A DNA stretch of 64,000 nt from Sphingobacteriales bacterium. GTDB lineage: Bacteria > Bacteroidota > Bacteroidia > Chitinophagales > Chitinophagaceae. Positions within the stretch are counted from its first letter, which is position 1, and every line of letters starts with the position of its first letter. Where the stretch lies: assembly GCA_004144185.1 (NCBI GenBank), contig SEFP01000001.1, positions 62,001-126,000 of the forward strand. The letters are read 5' to 3'. This document shows, one piece after another, positions 55,056-63,874 of the stretch. The notes below the pieces were generated by a model that worked only from the letters and a program-made list of their open reading frames with translations, had not been told where the DNA came from and did not search any database. The position numbers were made by a program, and so were the translations under genes.

Positions 55056-55870
55056 CTCCCCAAATCACCCTGCAAAACGTCGAGGAATACCTGCTGCTGT
55101 CTCTGGACGGCGAACTCAATGAAGCCGAACAGGCCGCTTTAACTACTTTTCTGGAAGCGCATCCGGAACTGGCGACTTTGGTTGCCGAATATCAGGACAC
55201 GATTGTTCCGCCACCCGAACCGGCACTTCTGTATGATGCTAAGGAAAGCCTGCTACAACCAGAAGCCGTTGTCCGGAACCGAATGGGTTCCCGGCCGGTC
55301 TGGTGGGCTGCTGCTGCCCTTTTGCTGGTCGCAGCCGGCACGTATTTCACACTCCGGCCGCCGGATGCAGCGCCCGCACTGGCTACTCAAACAACCGCTC
55401 CAGCCAATCAGATTCAAGCCGTTCCGGAACCGGTCGTACCCGTTACACAAGCCCCTGCCCAACCTGCGGTTTCATCCACTGCCATCCCTGCAACAACTCC
55501 CACCATTGCAAGCAGCTCTTCAAATCACACGTTATCCCAACCGGAGCCATCCGGGAACGTTATGGAGCCCTCTAAAGAAGGGGTTCCATCGGCTCAGGAA
55601 GACATTCCAATGCTTCCGGTGGTAGCTGCCACCTCACTTCAGGAACCTCGTCCGGCGCTTCCGGAAATGAATCTTCCCGTGGCACTTGCGCCAGTGGGTT
55701 CTGCTCCCGCTGCCACTAGCCCCCTGACGGTCGACCTGCCTATCCTGAACACGTTGCGGGAAGCCGCTACTGAAAAAGCCGCTCAGATCCGCACGGTGCG
55801 CCGGGAACTCAAAAACACCGAAACCACCTTCGAAGTCGCCGGCTACGAACTGTTTACCATTCGCTTTTAA
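55052..55870 (+). CDS. Single-TM anti-sigma factor-like protein
   Basis: A 272-residue protein. The first 50 residues (VEEYLLLSLDGELNEAEQAALTTFLEAHPELATL) resemble the N-terminal domain of anti-sigma factors, but lack the HxxxCxxC zinc-binding triad. One transmembrane segment is at residues 84-101 (WWAAAALLLVAAGTYFTL). The outer part (100-240) is Pro/Ala/Thr/Ser-rich and probably unstructured; the end (HTVRRELKNTETTFE-like, about 245-272) is helical. It overlaps the sigma gene by four bases, which fixes the start at 55052. It likely tethers the sigma factor at the membrane; that is inference. It is followed 28 bp later by an exported barrel protein. Confidence 0.78.
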   Translation: MTPQITLQNVEEYLLLSLDGELNEAEQAALTTFLEAHPELATLVAEYQDTIVPPPEPALLYDAKESLLQPEAVVRNRMGSRPVWWAAAALLLVAAGTYFTLRPPDAAPALATQTTAPANQIQAVPEPVVPVTQAPAQPAVSSTAIPATTPTIASSSSNHTLSQPEPSGNVMEPSKEGVPSAQEDIPMLPVVAATSLQEPRPALPEMNLPVALAPVGSAPAATSPLTVDLPILNTLREAATEKAAQIRTVRRELKNTETTFEVAGYELFTIRF

Positions 55871-55898
55871 TCTTCTCTCCCAAACACATCTTTCTGCA

Positions 55899-56792
55899 AT
55901 GAAACGCCTTCTCCTCCTTTCCGGAATTCTTTGTTCCTCTGCGGCCCTTTGGGCACAGGAATCGACCCGCACTACCACTACCGTTCGTATCGAAGAACAA
56001 CGCGGCGATACCGTCGAGAAAACAACCATCGTGGTGGCCAACGGCGATACCGTCGCGAAAAAAACCCGCCGATCCTTGTCGATTGGCACCGACGGGATTG
56101 TCATCAAACGTCAAAGCAGTACCTCCGGCACCGGCGACAGTGTACGGGCCAAGCCCAACCCACGCTTTTCAACGCAGTGGGGCATGGTGGATCTGGGATT
56201 CAACCGGCTGCACGACAAAACAGACCCGAATACCGTTCCCGGCAATCATGATGCAATCTTCCGGTTGCGCGAAAGCAAAAGCATCAACGTAAACGTCTGG
56301 ATTTTCAATGGCCGCCTGCGACTGAACGAAACCCGACGCCAGAAATGGTATATGACCACCGGTCTGGGCTTACAGATGTATAATTTCCGCTTTGAAGAAC
56401 CGTATCAGTACACCAGTACCTCTCCCGACTACCCCTCGCTGATCGACAGCAGCCGTCAGGGCTTCCAGAAAAACAAACTGGGCTTTACGTATGCATCGAT
56501 TCCACTCGGATTGTTGGGTAAAACCCGGATCGGCGACAAATGGCTGGTCTACGGCGCTGGTTTGATGGGCGGTATGCGCATTGCTTCCTGGACCAAACTG
56601 AAGACCGAAGGCTATGGCAAAGAAAAAAACCATGACGCCTTCAATTTTCAGCCCTTCAATGCCTGCGCCTACGGTGAAATTGGTGTCGATAACATCATCC
56701 GGTTATACGGCACGTACCAGCTGACTCCCTTAAACAAAAACGGCCTCGATCAGCACCCGTATGCGATCGGCATCCGCTTTATCGGTCTCTAA
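55899..56792 (+). CDS. Outer-membrane barrel protein (PorT-like family)
   Basis: A 297-residue exported protein with a signal peptide (LLLLSGILCSSAALWAQ). Residues 20-85 are Thr/Arg/Val-rich and polar, and the rest (about 95-297) is an eight-stranded-type barrel with recurring aromatic strands (KWYMTTGLGLQMYNFRFEEPYQY, YASIPLGLLGKT, ENIRLYGTYQL-like) and a terminal FIGL. This matches outer-membrane beta-barrel proteins of the PorT or OmpW-like class. Located directly behind the ECF sigma and anti-sigma genes, it may be part of the same regulatory unit, perhaps as sensor or target. Role is inference. Confidence 0.75.
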   Translation: MKRLLLLSGILCSSAALWAQESTRTTTTVRIEEQRGDTVEKTTIVVANGDTVAKKTRRSLSIGTDGIVIKRQSSTSGTGDSVRAKPNPRFSTQWGMVDLGFNRLHDKTDPNTVPGNHDAIFRLRESKSINVNVWIFNGRLRLNETRRQKWYMTTGLGLQMYNFRFEEPYQYTSTSPDYPSLIDSSRQGFQKNKLGFTYASIPLGLLGKTRIGDKWLVYGAGLMGGMRIASWTKLKTEGYGKEKNHDAFNFQPFNACAYGEIGVDNIIRLYGTYQLTPLNKNGLDQHPYAIGIRFIGL

Positions 56793-56816
56793 TTCCATCC
56801 TACCTTTCTTTTCCGG

Positions 56817-56857
56817 AAACGTCCGGTTCTTAACAAGTTAAGAACCGGACGTTTTTA
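56817..56857 (+). terminator. Terminator of the sigma/anti-sigma/barrel operon
   Basis: Perfect 18-bp arms (56817-56834 and 56837-56854) separated by AA and followed by further T's. The TTCCGGAA at 56811-56818 runs into the left arm. It lies 25 bp after the barrel stop and upstream of rnhB. Confidence 0.9.
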
Positions 56858-56941
56858 TTTTTGCCTTTTGAAACAGCCGTAAATTGTCTTGGGAATCGGT
56901 TCAGCCGGCGATTGCGTAGGGCGTCGTATTTTTCGCCCGTT

Positions 56942-57517
56942 TTGCTGCCTCTTTTTTATCAAACCAACGTTCCGGAAGCCGGCATTGACGAAGCCGGCCG
57001 TGGCTGTCTGGCCGGGCCGGTCTTTGCAGCGGCCGTTATACTGCCAGCCGATTTCAATCATCCACACCTTACCGACAGCAAGCTGCTCAGCGAGGCCGAT
57101 CGGATGATCCTGCGTCCGATGATTGAAGCCGAAGCGATTGCCTGGGCAGTGGCTTCGGCATCGGCAGCAGAGATTGATCAGGTAAATATTTTACAGGCCA
57201 CCTTCCTGGCCATGCACCGCGCCGTCGACCAGCTTTCAGTACGACCGGAGTTGTTACTGATTGATGGCAACCGCTTCAAGCCGTATTTCGGGATTGCGCA
57301 TCAGTGTTTTGTAAAAGGCGACAGCCGGTTTGCCGCGATCGCCGCTGCCAGCATTTTAGCGAAAACGCATCGGGACGCCTATATGCATACGCTTTCCGGA
57401 ATGCATCCGCAGTATGGTTTTTCGCAGCATAAGGGCTATCCTACCCGAACCCATCGCGCGGCGATTGCTGAGCATGGCCGCTGCGATGAACACCGCAAGA
57501 CGTTTCGAAGCGCCTGA
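56942..57517 (+). CDS. rnhB: Ribonuclease HII
   Basis: A 191-residue RNase HII, which removes RNA primers and misincorporated ribonucleotides from DNA. Catalytic acidic residues are in AGIDEAGRGCLAGPV (residues 14-28), LTDSKLLSE, LLIDGNRF and GYPTRTHRAAIAEHG. The preceding sequence has no ATG in a sensible place; the TTG at 56942 matches the usual distance from the DEAGRG motif, while a TTG at 56861 would overlap the upstream terminator. A TATTTTTCG box lies just upstream. It is convergent with the histidine kinase gene. Confidence 0.94.
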   Translation: MLPLFYQTNVPEAGIDEAGRGCLAGPVFAAAVILPADFNHPHLTDSKLLSEADRMILRPMIEAEAIAWAVASASAAEIDQVNILQATFLAMHRAVDQLSVRPELLLIDGNRFKPYFGIAHQCFVKGDSRFAAIAAASILAKTHRDAYMHTLSGMHPQYGFSQHKGYPTRTHRAAIAEHGRCDEHRKTFRSA

Positions 57518-57553
57518 CCCATCCAGCGCCGGCTTTTTCAGTGGGTGTTAGCC

Positions 57554-58531
57554 TTAAACCGCCGGAAGCCGGATTTCAAAAATGCTGCCCCGGGGCAGGT
57601 TGTTGCGCACTGAAATACGTCCCTTATGCTGACGTAAGATGCGCTCGGTTAGATACAATCCCAGACCAGTTCCCTTTGCACTGCGGGTATTTTCATTGCC
57701 GACCCGGTAAAATTTCTCGAAAATCCGGGATTTTTCGTCTTCCGGAACGCCTACACCTTCATCGGTCACCTCCAGCACAGCCTCTGTAGTGCTGCATTGC
57801 AAGACCACGCTGACCGGGCTGCCGGCGGGACTGTATTTGATAGCATTTTCCAACAGGTTGCTGACCGCCATGAGCAGCAACAGCGGATCGCCTGTGACTG
57901 CGCAGTCCTCTGCCAACTGAGCCATAATGCGCCCCGGATACCGCCGGTGATAGTCCTGCACGGCATCGGACACCAGATCTGTAAATGAAACCTCTTCCTG
58001 TGCTTTCTGATACTGGTGCCCTTCGAGCTGCGAAGCAATCAGCAGGTTATTGCACAGATCATTCAACCGGTTGGCTTCGGTAATGCAGCGGCTGATCATC
58101 AGGGCCTGCTGTTCTTCCGAAAGTTTGCGCCGCTCAATCGTTTGCAGGTTCAGCTTGATCGCTGCTATGGGTGACTTTAGTTCGTGCGTCACGGCCAGCA
58201 TAAAATTGGTTTGCTGTCGCGATAACCGGAGGCTGCGACGAAACGACGAGTAGACCACTACAGCACCGATCAGGATGATGATCAGAAAGGTGCTTCCCTC
58301 TCCGAAATATTGCTTTTTCCGGGAGATACGGGTCGTTTCCAACAGGGCGCGTTTCTGCGCATACACCTGGGGCTGCCGGATGCTGTCGGTTTGCAGCGGC
58401 AACGCCCGGAGTTCCGCTTCATAGATAATGCGGCTTTGCCGTTGCAGGCTGAATCCCCAGAACAACAGTGCAGCTATGATATACAGCAGCAGCAGCAGAT
58501 ACACCAACTGCGGGATGCGAAAAGGCTTCAT
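57554..58531 (-). CDS. Sensor histidine kinase
   Basis: A 325-residue membrane sensor kinase. Two TM segments (about 9-30 and 77-98) enclose a short periplasmic loop of about 45 residues. HisKA has the phospho-acceptor in FMLAVTHELKSPIAAIKLNL; the HATPase domain has the N box LLENAIKYSPAG, DEGVGVPEDE and GTGLGLYL, and the F box SRIFEKFYRVGN. It starts at the ATG at 58531 (MKPFRIPQLVYLLLL); the longer frame adds unrelated residues. No response regulator is adjacent in the window, so its partner lies elsewhere. Signal unknown. Confidence 0.92.
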   Translation of the reverse strand: MKPFRIPQLVYLLLLLYIIAALLFWGFSLQRQSRIIYEAELRALPLQTDSIRQPQVYAQKRALLETTRISRKKQYFGEGSTFLIIILIGAVVVYSSFRRSLRLSRQQTNFMLAVTHELKSPIAAIKLNLQTIERRKLSEEQQALMISRCITEANRLNDLCNNLLIASQLEGHQYQKAQEEVSFTDLVSDAVQDYHRRYPGRIMAQLAEDCAVTGDPLLLLMAVSNLLENAIKYSPAGSPVSVVLQCSTTEAVLEVTDEGVGVPEDEKSRIFEKFYRVGNENTRSAKGTGLGLYLTERILRQHKGRISVRNNLPRGSIFEIRLPAV

Positions 58532-58682
58532 GAACGTACAAATAGGGAACAGTCTACTTCTGCATCCGGATCTTGAAAGAGCAACAGAACAGCCAATCCT
58601 GAACAGCGCTTGATCGTACAGACTATTCGAAGCACGCCTTCCGGAAGCCTGGATTTTATGAGGTTCGTTTTCAGGAGTTGCT

Positions 58683-59222
58683 TTAATTTGATGGGCCCGC
58701 AGTTTTGGAGGCGCTTTTTTGAGCAACCCCTCTTTTCTCCACCCGGATGCCTACGTTCATCACCTCCGGAAGTGGGTTGGTCCGCATTAGATGCTCCAAC
58801 TGAATGGTATATCGGCCGGCTTCCGGAAACAAGATATTCGGACCTTTTTCGGTGGCGACCGGCATGCGCTGTTCCCAGACTTCCGACATTTGTCGGCCAT
58901 ACCACCGGCCGTTGTCCTGCGCCAGCGGAATTTCCAGCTGTTGGGCTTTCGCTACCGAATCGTGCGGTCCTTTAATGGAAAAGCGCAACCAGATATTGGA
59001 AAACGGATACGCCTCGGTGTGGCGAATCAGAAAATACAGATTGTAGGTCGCCTGGGTGTCTGATACATCGAAGTAAAACACCGGCTTGAAGGCCGACTCC
59101 CAGCGTGTGTGCGGAATCGGTTCCTGACGCTGGTAAACCGGCGAGGCGGTACAGCCGGCCAGCAACAGTCCCACCATCAGGGCCGCGAAACAGTTCCGGA
59201 ACGAGCGAAATTTATAAAACAT
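58683..59222 (-). CDS. gldH: Gliding motility lipoprotein GldH
   Basis: A 179-residue lipoprotein of the GldH family, needed for gliding motility in Flavobacterium and probably part of the T9SS/gliding apparatus. Lipobox LLAGC is near residue 24, followed by YFDVSDTQATYNLYFLIRHTEAYPFSNIWLRF, the family signature. GRYTIQLEHLMRTNPLPEVMNVGIRVE is near the C-terminus. Its start overlaps the yicC stop by 11 bp on the same strand, so the two are likely co-transcribed. The 151-bp gap beyond contains one TTCCGGAA. Confidence 0.92.
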   Translation of the reverse strand: MFYKFRSFRNCFAALMVGLLLAGCTASPVYQRQEPIPHTRWESAFKPVFYFDVSDTQATYNLYFLIRHTEAYPFSNIWLRFSIKGPHDSVAKAQQLEIPLAQDNGRWYGRQMSEVWEQRMPVATEKGPNILFPEAGRYTIQLEHLMRTNPLPEVMNVGIRVEKRGVAQKSASKTAGPSN

Positions 59223-60090
59223 TCAGTACCTGTTCTTTTGCTTTTTCCAGTTCATCCTTCATTCCAACGACAATCTTTTGGATAGCGGCATCATTGGCTT
59301 TGGAACCCATAGTGTTGATTTCACGACCGATTTCCTGCAAAACGAATCCGAGCTTTTTACCTTTCGACGCATCCGATTCGTCCAGTAGTTCCAGGAAGTA
59401 CCGGCAGTGCTGGCTGAGACGGGTTTTCTCTTCGGTGAAGTCGAGCTTTTCAAAGTAATAAATCATTTCCTGCTCCAGGCGGTTGGCATCTACCTTATCG
59501 GCTGCACCGGCGATTTCTTCCAGCGAAGCCATCAGCTTCTGCCGGATGCGATCGGTACGGGGCGCTTCCAGCGGCGCCGTCTGTGCCTGTCCGTTTGCGA
59601 TGGCCGCAATCCGGGTGCGCAGATCAGCCTCCAGCGTCTCTCCTTCTGTCTGCCGGTGTTGCATCAGCGCTTCTGCAGCCGCTGCAACAGTCTCGAGTAC
59701 GGTAGCGGCTACGGTTTCCGGAAGCTCTTCTGCCTCGGTACCCACCACTTCCGGAAGTTTCAGGAGTGTTTCCAGTACATTGGTTGCCGGCAACTGTAAC
59801 TGGGCGGCCAGCTGCTGGATGCCGGCATAATAGTGTGCTGCCAGTTCCTGATTGATGCGCATAGGCCGGGAACTGCCACCCGTTTTCAGGGTAATGCCCA
59901 GATCAATGGTACCGCGCTCCAGCTGATTTCCGATGAGTTTACGAACAGCAGCTTCCATCATTCGCAGGCTGGAGGGCAGGCGTACAGACAGATCAAAGCC
60001 TTTGCCGTTGAGCGAACGGATCTCGGCAACAATGGTATAACCGTCTACAAGAGCGGTGGCCCGGCCAAAGCCGGTCATGGAATACAACAT
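59212..60090 (-). CDS. YicC/YloC family endoribonuclease
   Basis: A 292-residue YicC family protein, a conserved stress-linked RNA endonuclease family. The N-terminus MLYSMTGFGRATALVDGY and the C-terminal KLGFVLQEIGREINTMGSKANDAAIQKIVVGMKDELEKAKEQVLNV are the family's strongest signatures. The middle is helical. In many Bacteroidota this gene precedes gmk; here the next gene on the strand is gldH. A -7 element on the other strand serves the divergent EnvC-like gene. Two TTCCGGAA copies in this gene are 32 bp apart (59717, 59749). Confidence 0.93.
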   Translation of the reverse strand: MLYSMTGFGRATALVDGYTIVAEIRSLNGKGFDLSVRLPSSLRMMEAAVRKLIGNQLERGTIDLGITLKTGGSSRPMRINQELAAHYYAGIQQLAAQLQLPATNVLETLLKLPEVVGTEAEELPETVAATVLETVAAAAEALMQHRQTEGETLEADLRTRIAAIANGQAQTAPLEAPRTDRIRQKLMASLEEIAGAADKVDANRLEQEMIYYFEKLDFTEEKTRLSQHCRYFLELLDESDASKGKKLGFVLQEIGREINTMGSKANDAAIQKIVVGMKDELEKAKEQVLNVL

Positions 60091-60209
60091 AAGCAGGTTT
60101 GGTACAAAAGTCGGTTCTGAGGCTCATTTCCGGAAAATCGCTTTTGCCAGATTCCTGAAAGGGTTTTTTAAAAAAATGGTCTTTTTCCGGATGACCATGG
60201 GCTTTGAGC

Positions 60210-60217
60210 TATTTTTG
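60210..60217 (+). promoter_or_regulatory. -7 promoter element of the EnvC-like gene
   Basis: TATTTTTG matches TAnnTTTG exactly, 14 bp before the ATG at 60231. The upstream in-frame start at 60204 would place this element inside the gene, so the shorter start is preferred. Confidence 0.55.
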
Positions 60218-60230
60218 GAGCGTTACGGAT

Positions 60231-61769
60231 ATGCAGAGACTCATTTTAACGCTGGTACTCGCCCTGGGTTTTGGCACCTTGACCGCCCAAAAAGGGCTTT
60301 CCCGTGAGGAATTGGAGCGGCGTCGGTTGCGGCTGATGGAATCCATCAAAGAAACGCAGGCCGAACTGGCTACCACCCGGCAGGATAAAAAAGCCACCAT
60401 GAGCCAGTTACATGCCCTACAGGTGCAGCTGGACAGCCGTCAGAAGCTCATCAGTTCCATCAGCGCCGAGCTGGGACAAATTGACGGCACCATACGCAAT
60501 TCCCAGTCGGAGGTAAATACCCTGGCCGGACAGGTCGCCTTTCTGCAATCCCGGTATGCGCAATCCATCCGCTATGCGTATCGCAACCGGAATGCTCAAA
60601 GCATGATGGCATACCTGTTTTCGGCATCAACGTTTAATGATGGCATTCGCCGGTTGGCGTACCTGCGTAAATTCCGGGAATACCGGGTTGCACAGGCCGA
60701 TCAGATCCGGTCGATGCAAGGCAACCTGCAACAAAAAATCGGTGTACTGAACAACGAGAAGGCCCGTAAAAACGTGCTCCGGGTTACAGAAGAAACGCAG
60801 AAGAAAGTCTTGCAGCAGGAAGCTGCTCAGACCGACAAAGTAGTTCGTGAGCTCAAAGGACGCGAATCGGAACTGGCAGCTTCGGTTGCCAAGAACCAGC
60901 GGGCAGCCCGCAACCTAGACCAGGCCATTGCTTCTGCAATCCGGCGCGAAATCGAAATTGCCCGTAAAAAAGCCGAAGAAGAAGCCCGGCGACAAGCTGA
61001 AATCCGGCGCAGGCAGGATGAAGAGCGGCAACGGGTGGCAGCAGCCAAAGCGGCCGCTGATCGGGAAGCCGCAGCAAAGGCGGCAGCAGCGAATACACCC
61101 AAGCCCGCCGGTTCTAAGCCCACCACTTCCAAGTCATCCGCTCCGGCTACCGGCCGTTCCGGAACCACCAGTACTGGGAAGTCGTATGGAAATGTAACAC
61201 TGAATACCGGTAGCGGAACAACTTCTACCCCTGCTGGCAGCGAACCGGCTCCGGCCACCTCAACCACACCCGTACCTGCTGCGACCACACCGGCTAGGAC
61301 ACCCCGCCCCGCCCCAACAGCCGTCACGCTGGGCCTTACTCCGGAGGCAGCCGCTCTATCGGCGTCCTTTGAATCGAACCGGGGTCGTCTTCCATGGCCG
61401 GTCGATAAAGGATACATTATTTCCGGATATGGACGGCAGAAGCATCCAGTGGCCGAAAATGTGACGGTTGAAAACAACGGGATTGATATCCAGACCGCTT
61501 CCGGTGCGGCCGCACGAACGGTTTTTGACGGCACAGTCTCCAAAGTATTTTCCGTAGATGGCTTTGGACAGACAGTTCTGATTAACCATGGTCAGTACTT
61601 TACGATCTACAGCGGACTGGCCAGTGCTTCGGTTAGCGTCGGGCAACAACTGCATACCAAGCAGGCCATTGGCACCGTAGGCCCCAACTATGAGGGCATA
61701 CCGGTTCTGAAATTCCAGGTCTGGAAAGGCGCTGCCAGTCAGAATCCGACCGGCTGGATTGCCCGCTGA
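60231..61769 (+). CDS. Murein hydrolase activator (EnvC/NlpD-like, LytM domain)
   Basis: A 512-residue exported protein with a signal peptide (LILTLVLALGFGTLTAQ). Residues 20-290 are a long coiled coil with repeating Lys/Glu/Gln/Ala (ETQAELATTRQDKKATMSQL, IRREIEIARKKAEEEARRQA). A Pro/Thr/Ser-rich linker (290-380) follows, then a LytM/M23 domain (from GRLPWPVDKGYIISGYG to the end). The latter lacks the HxH zinc site visible in active enzymes, having ILINHGQYFTIYSGL, so it is more likely an activator of cell-wall amidases than a peptidase. This matches EnvC in cell division. Function is inference from architecture. Confidence 0.85.
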   Translation: MQRLILTLVLALGFGTLTAQKGLSREELERRRLRLMESIKETQAELATTRQDKKATMSQLHALQVQLDSRQKLISSISAELGQIDGTIRNSQSEVNTLAGQVAFLQSRYAQSIRYAYRNRNAQSMMAYLFSASTFNDGIRRLAYLRKFREYRVAQADQIRSMQGNLQQKIGVLNNEKARKNVLRVTEETQKKVLQQEAAQTDKVVRELKGRESELAASVAKNQRAARNLDQAIASAIRREIEIARKKAEEEARRQAEIRRRQDEERQRVAAAKAAADREAAAKAAAANTPKPAGSKPTTSKSSAPATGRSGTTSTGKSYGNVTLNTGSGTTSTPAGSEPAPATSTTPVPAATTPARTPRPAPTAVTLGLTPEAAALSASFESNRGRLPWPVDKGYIISGYGRQKHPVAENVTVENNGIDIQTASGAAARTVFDGTVSKVFSVDGFGQTVLINHGQYFTIYSGLASASVSVGQQLHTKQAIGTVGPNYEGIPVLKFQVWKGAASQNPTGWIAR

Positions 61770-61804
61770 TGTTCTGACGATCCGCTCCGGTATAAATAAA
61801 ATAG

Positions 61805-61840
61805 AAAAGGGGTTGCTGACGATCGTCAGCAACCCCTTTT
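61805..61840. terminator. Perfect 36-bp palindromic terminator
   Basis: Positions 61805-61840 form a perfect palindrome: 18-bp arms with no loop bases, A4 at the left end and T4 at the right. It sits between the convergent EnvC-like gene (+) and the PorG-like gene (-) and can stop transcription from both sides. The right arm runs into a TTCCGGAA at 61839. Confidence 0.85.
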
Positions 61841-61857
61841 CCGGAATGATAGTGTAC

Positions 61858-62856
61858 CTAGAACCACCACGGTTTTTTACGCAGGTTGATCTTGTAAAAG
61901 AAGTTAACCGAGAAAGTGGAGTAATGATCTTTGTTGGAGTTATCGCCCCGCAGTTCGCCTGCTTGGTGATAGTAATCCTTATTACCCAATACTTCCCAGG
62001 TCTTATCTGCCATTTCCTGGGCTTTTATCGCTTTATCGGCCGGCAGTTGCGCCTGGTAGTAGGAAGCAGGCAGGTATTTCGCTGATACGCCGTCGATATA
62101 ATCCGTAAAGGTGTAGCGGAACAGGTATTCTACGCCCAGTCCAAGTTTCCGGCCGATATCCCAGCGAACGCCGATTCCCATTGGAATGGCCAGGTTCCAG
62201 CGTTGCGACAGTTCCGGTGCGCCGTCAAACTTCCAGCCATCGCCTTCGAGGTGTAGTTCATACAGATCTTCCCACTGTCCGTGCCCGCCACCGGCACTAC
62301 CGATGCGGCTTTTCCAGCTGGTTTGAGACCGATGATTGAACGCGGCCACCCCGGCCATCAGATACGGCTGCATCCGCCGCCGGGCCAGTGCCGAAGTGCT
62401 GTTGAACCGGAACGGCATGATTTCCGCCATCAGGCTTCCTTCCCAGACGAAGCTGCGTACGTCCTGATTGCGCAGGTAGCGCTGTACGGCATCATCGTTC
62501 AGGCTTTCAGCGCTTTCTGCTTTGCTTTTATTCCAGTTATCATTGGCATACAGCGTACCAAAATTGGCGCTGAGGCGGGCCGCAATAGCAGGCTTGAATG
62601 CATAACGCATGTACACGCCACCCATAAACTTGGTATTGCTCCAGTATTCACTGTTGCCGTAGTGATCAATAGGAGACTTGGTTCCTACATCGCCCCACAG
62701 ATCAGACAGACCGGCAGTAACGCCCAGTGACCAGCCAACCGGCTCACTCAGTTCCGGCTCTCGCCAGCCACGGTCATATTTTCTTTGCGCCTGCGCCGTA
62801 AGGGCTGTTGCGCCGAGCGAAAGCAATAAGAAACTACGTAAAAGAGTTCTCCGCAT
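61858..62856 (-). CDS. PorG-like outer-membrane protein (DUF6089)
   Basis: A 332-residue outer-membrane barrel protein of the DUF6089/PorG type. Signal peptide: MRRTLLRSFLLLSLGATALTAQ. A first strand pattern WSLGVTAGLSDLWGDVGTK is typical of PorG homologues, which belong to the T9SS trans-envelope complex in Porphyromonas. It ends KINLRKKPWWF with an aromatic end. Start is the ATG at 62856; the longer frame begins at a TTG two codons upstream. It is alone between two convergent or co-directional neighbours, not beside porKLMN. Confidence 0.8.
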   Translation of the reverse strand: MRRTLLRSFLLLSLGATALTAQAQRKYDRGWREPELSEPVGWSLGVTAGLSDLWGDVGTKSPIDHYGNSEYWSNTKFMGGVYMRYAFKPAIAARLSANFGTLYANDNWNKSKAESAESLNDDAVQRYLRNQDVRSFVWEGSLMAEIMPFRFNSTSALARRRMQPYLMAGVAAFNHRSQTSWKSRIGSAGGGHGQWEDLYELHLEGDGWKFDGAPELSQRWNLAIPMGIGVRWDIGRKLGLGVEYLFRYTFTDYIDGVSAKYLPASYYQAQLPADKAIKAQEMADKTWEVLGNKDYYHQAGELRGDNSNKDHYSTFSVNFFYKINLRKKPWWF

Positions 62857-63005
62857 GAGCAAGTGCTAAGGTTTGGGGCTACAAGATAAGCAGTGGGTTC
62901 ATTATAGGCAAGGGCCTGACCACATTGAAATACCGGATACCGGCTATGGATCGGGGAAACCAGCACCGGATTGCCTTGAGCGTCCGGTGTATGGCATCCG
63001 GCAAC

Positions 63006-63794
63006 TTACTTTCCGGAAAATTGTGCAGTGCGCTTTTCCATGAATGCACGGGTGCCTTCCCGCATATCCTCCGTTGCAAAACTTTCACCAAACCGCTCTA
63101 CTTCATTCCGGAAACCAGCGGCATCGGCAGCAGCGGCATCATTCACGCAGGCCAGTACTTTTTCGACGGCTAGTGGGGCTTTGGAGATAATCTTAGCGAG
63201 GATGTTCCGGGTCTCTGCGAGCAGCTCCCCAGCCGGATAGATGTGATTGACCAATCCAATCCGGTAAGCTTCATCCGCGCCGACCATATCACCAGTCAGC
63301 AGCAGTTCAGTCGCCCGACCTTTTCCGATCAGGCGGGTCAACCGCTGGGTACCACCATAGCCGGGAATCAGCCCCAAATTCACTTCAGGCTGACCGAATT
63401 TTGCTTTTTCAGATGCCGTCCGGAAATGACAGGCCATCGCCAGTTCACAGCCGCCGCCCAGTGAAAAGCCATTCACCGCAGCCACAACAGGCTTGGAGGC
63501 GTTTTCAATTTTATCGAACACCAGATCGGCACCACGCTGCGCCAAGGCAGATCCTCCGGCGGCGTCGAGGGAAGCAAATTCCGAAATATCAGCACCGGCC
63601 ACAAATGCTTTTTCACCGGCTCCGGTCAGCAAAATGGCTTTTACTTCCGGATTGTCCATGGCCTCATCAAGCGTAGCCCCCAGTTCGGTGATGACGTCTT
63701 TGTTGAGCGCGTTCATCTTATCGGGGCGATTGATGGTAATCGTCAGGATGCCATCCTGGACATCCGTAAGCAGCGTAGCGGTAGAGGCGGTCAT
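63006..63794 (-). CDS. Enoyl-CoA hydratase/isomerase (crotonase family)
   Basis: A 262-residue crotonase, hydrating trans-2-enoyl-CoA or a related acyl-CoA. The oxyanion-hole and acidic residues are in AFVAGADISEFA (about 65-76), NGFSLGGGCELAMACH with the first catalytic glutamate, and VNLGLIPGYGGTQRL with the second. It starts at the ATG at 63794 (MTASTATLLTDVQDG). Downstream lies a 149-bp gap before the PorG-like gene; upstream, 80 bp away on the same strand, is the methylmalonyl-CoA epimerase, so it may serve branched-chain or propionate-linked CoA metabolism. Specific substrate unknown. Confidence 0.92.
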   Translation of the reverse strand: MTASTATLLTDVQDGILTITINRPDKMNALNKDVITELGATLDEAMDNPEVKAILLTGAGEKAFVAGADISEFASLDAAGGSALAQRGADLVFDKIENASKPVVAAVNGFSLGGGCELAMACHFRTASEKAKFGQPEVNLGLIPGYGGTQRLTRLIGKGRATELLLTGDMVGADEAYRIGLVNHIYPAGELLAETRNILAKIISKAPLAVEKVLACVNDAAAADAAGFRNEVERFGESFATEDMREGTRAFMEKRTAQFSGK

Positions 63795-63874
63795 AGCCGG
63801 TGTTAAAAACAAGTGAATAGAAGAGACGCAAAATAAGGGTTCCGGAACTGGAAAACCTGAAAATTCAGGTTCTT

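Noticed and set aside
60231-61769. Active M23 peptidase
   Set aside because: The C-terminal LytM domain lacks the HxH zinc motif (NHGQYFTIYSGL instead), so I call it an activator rather than an enzyme.
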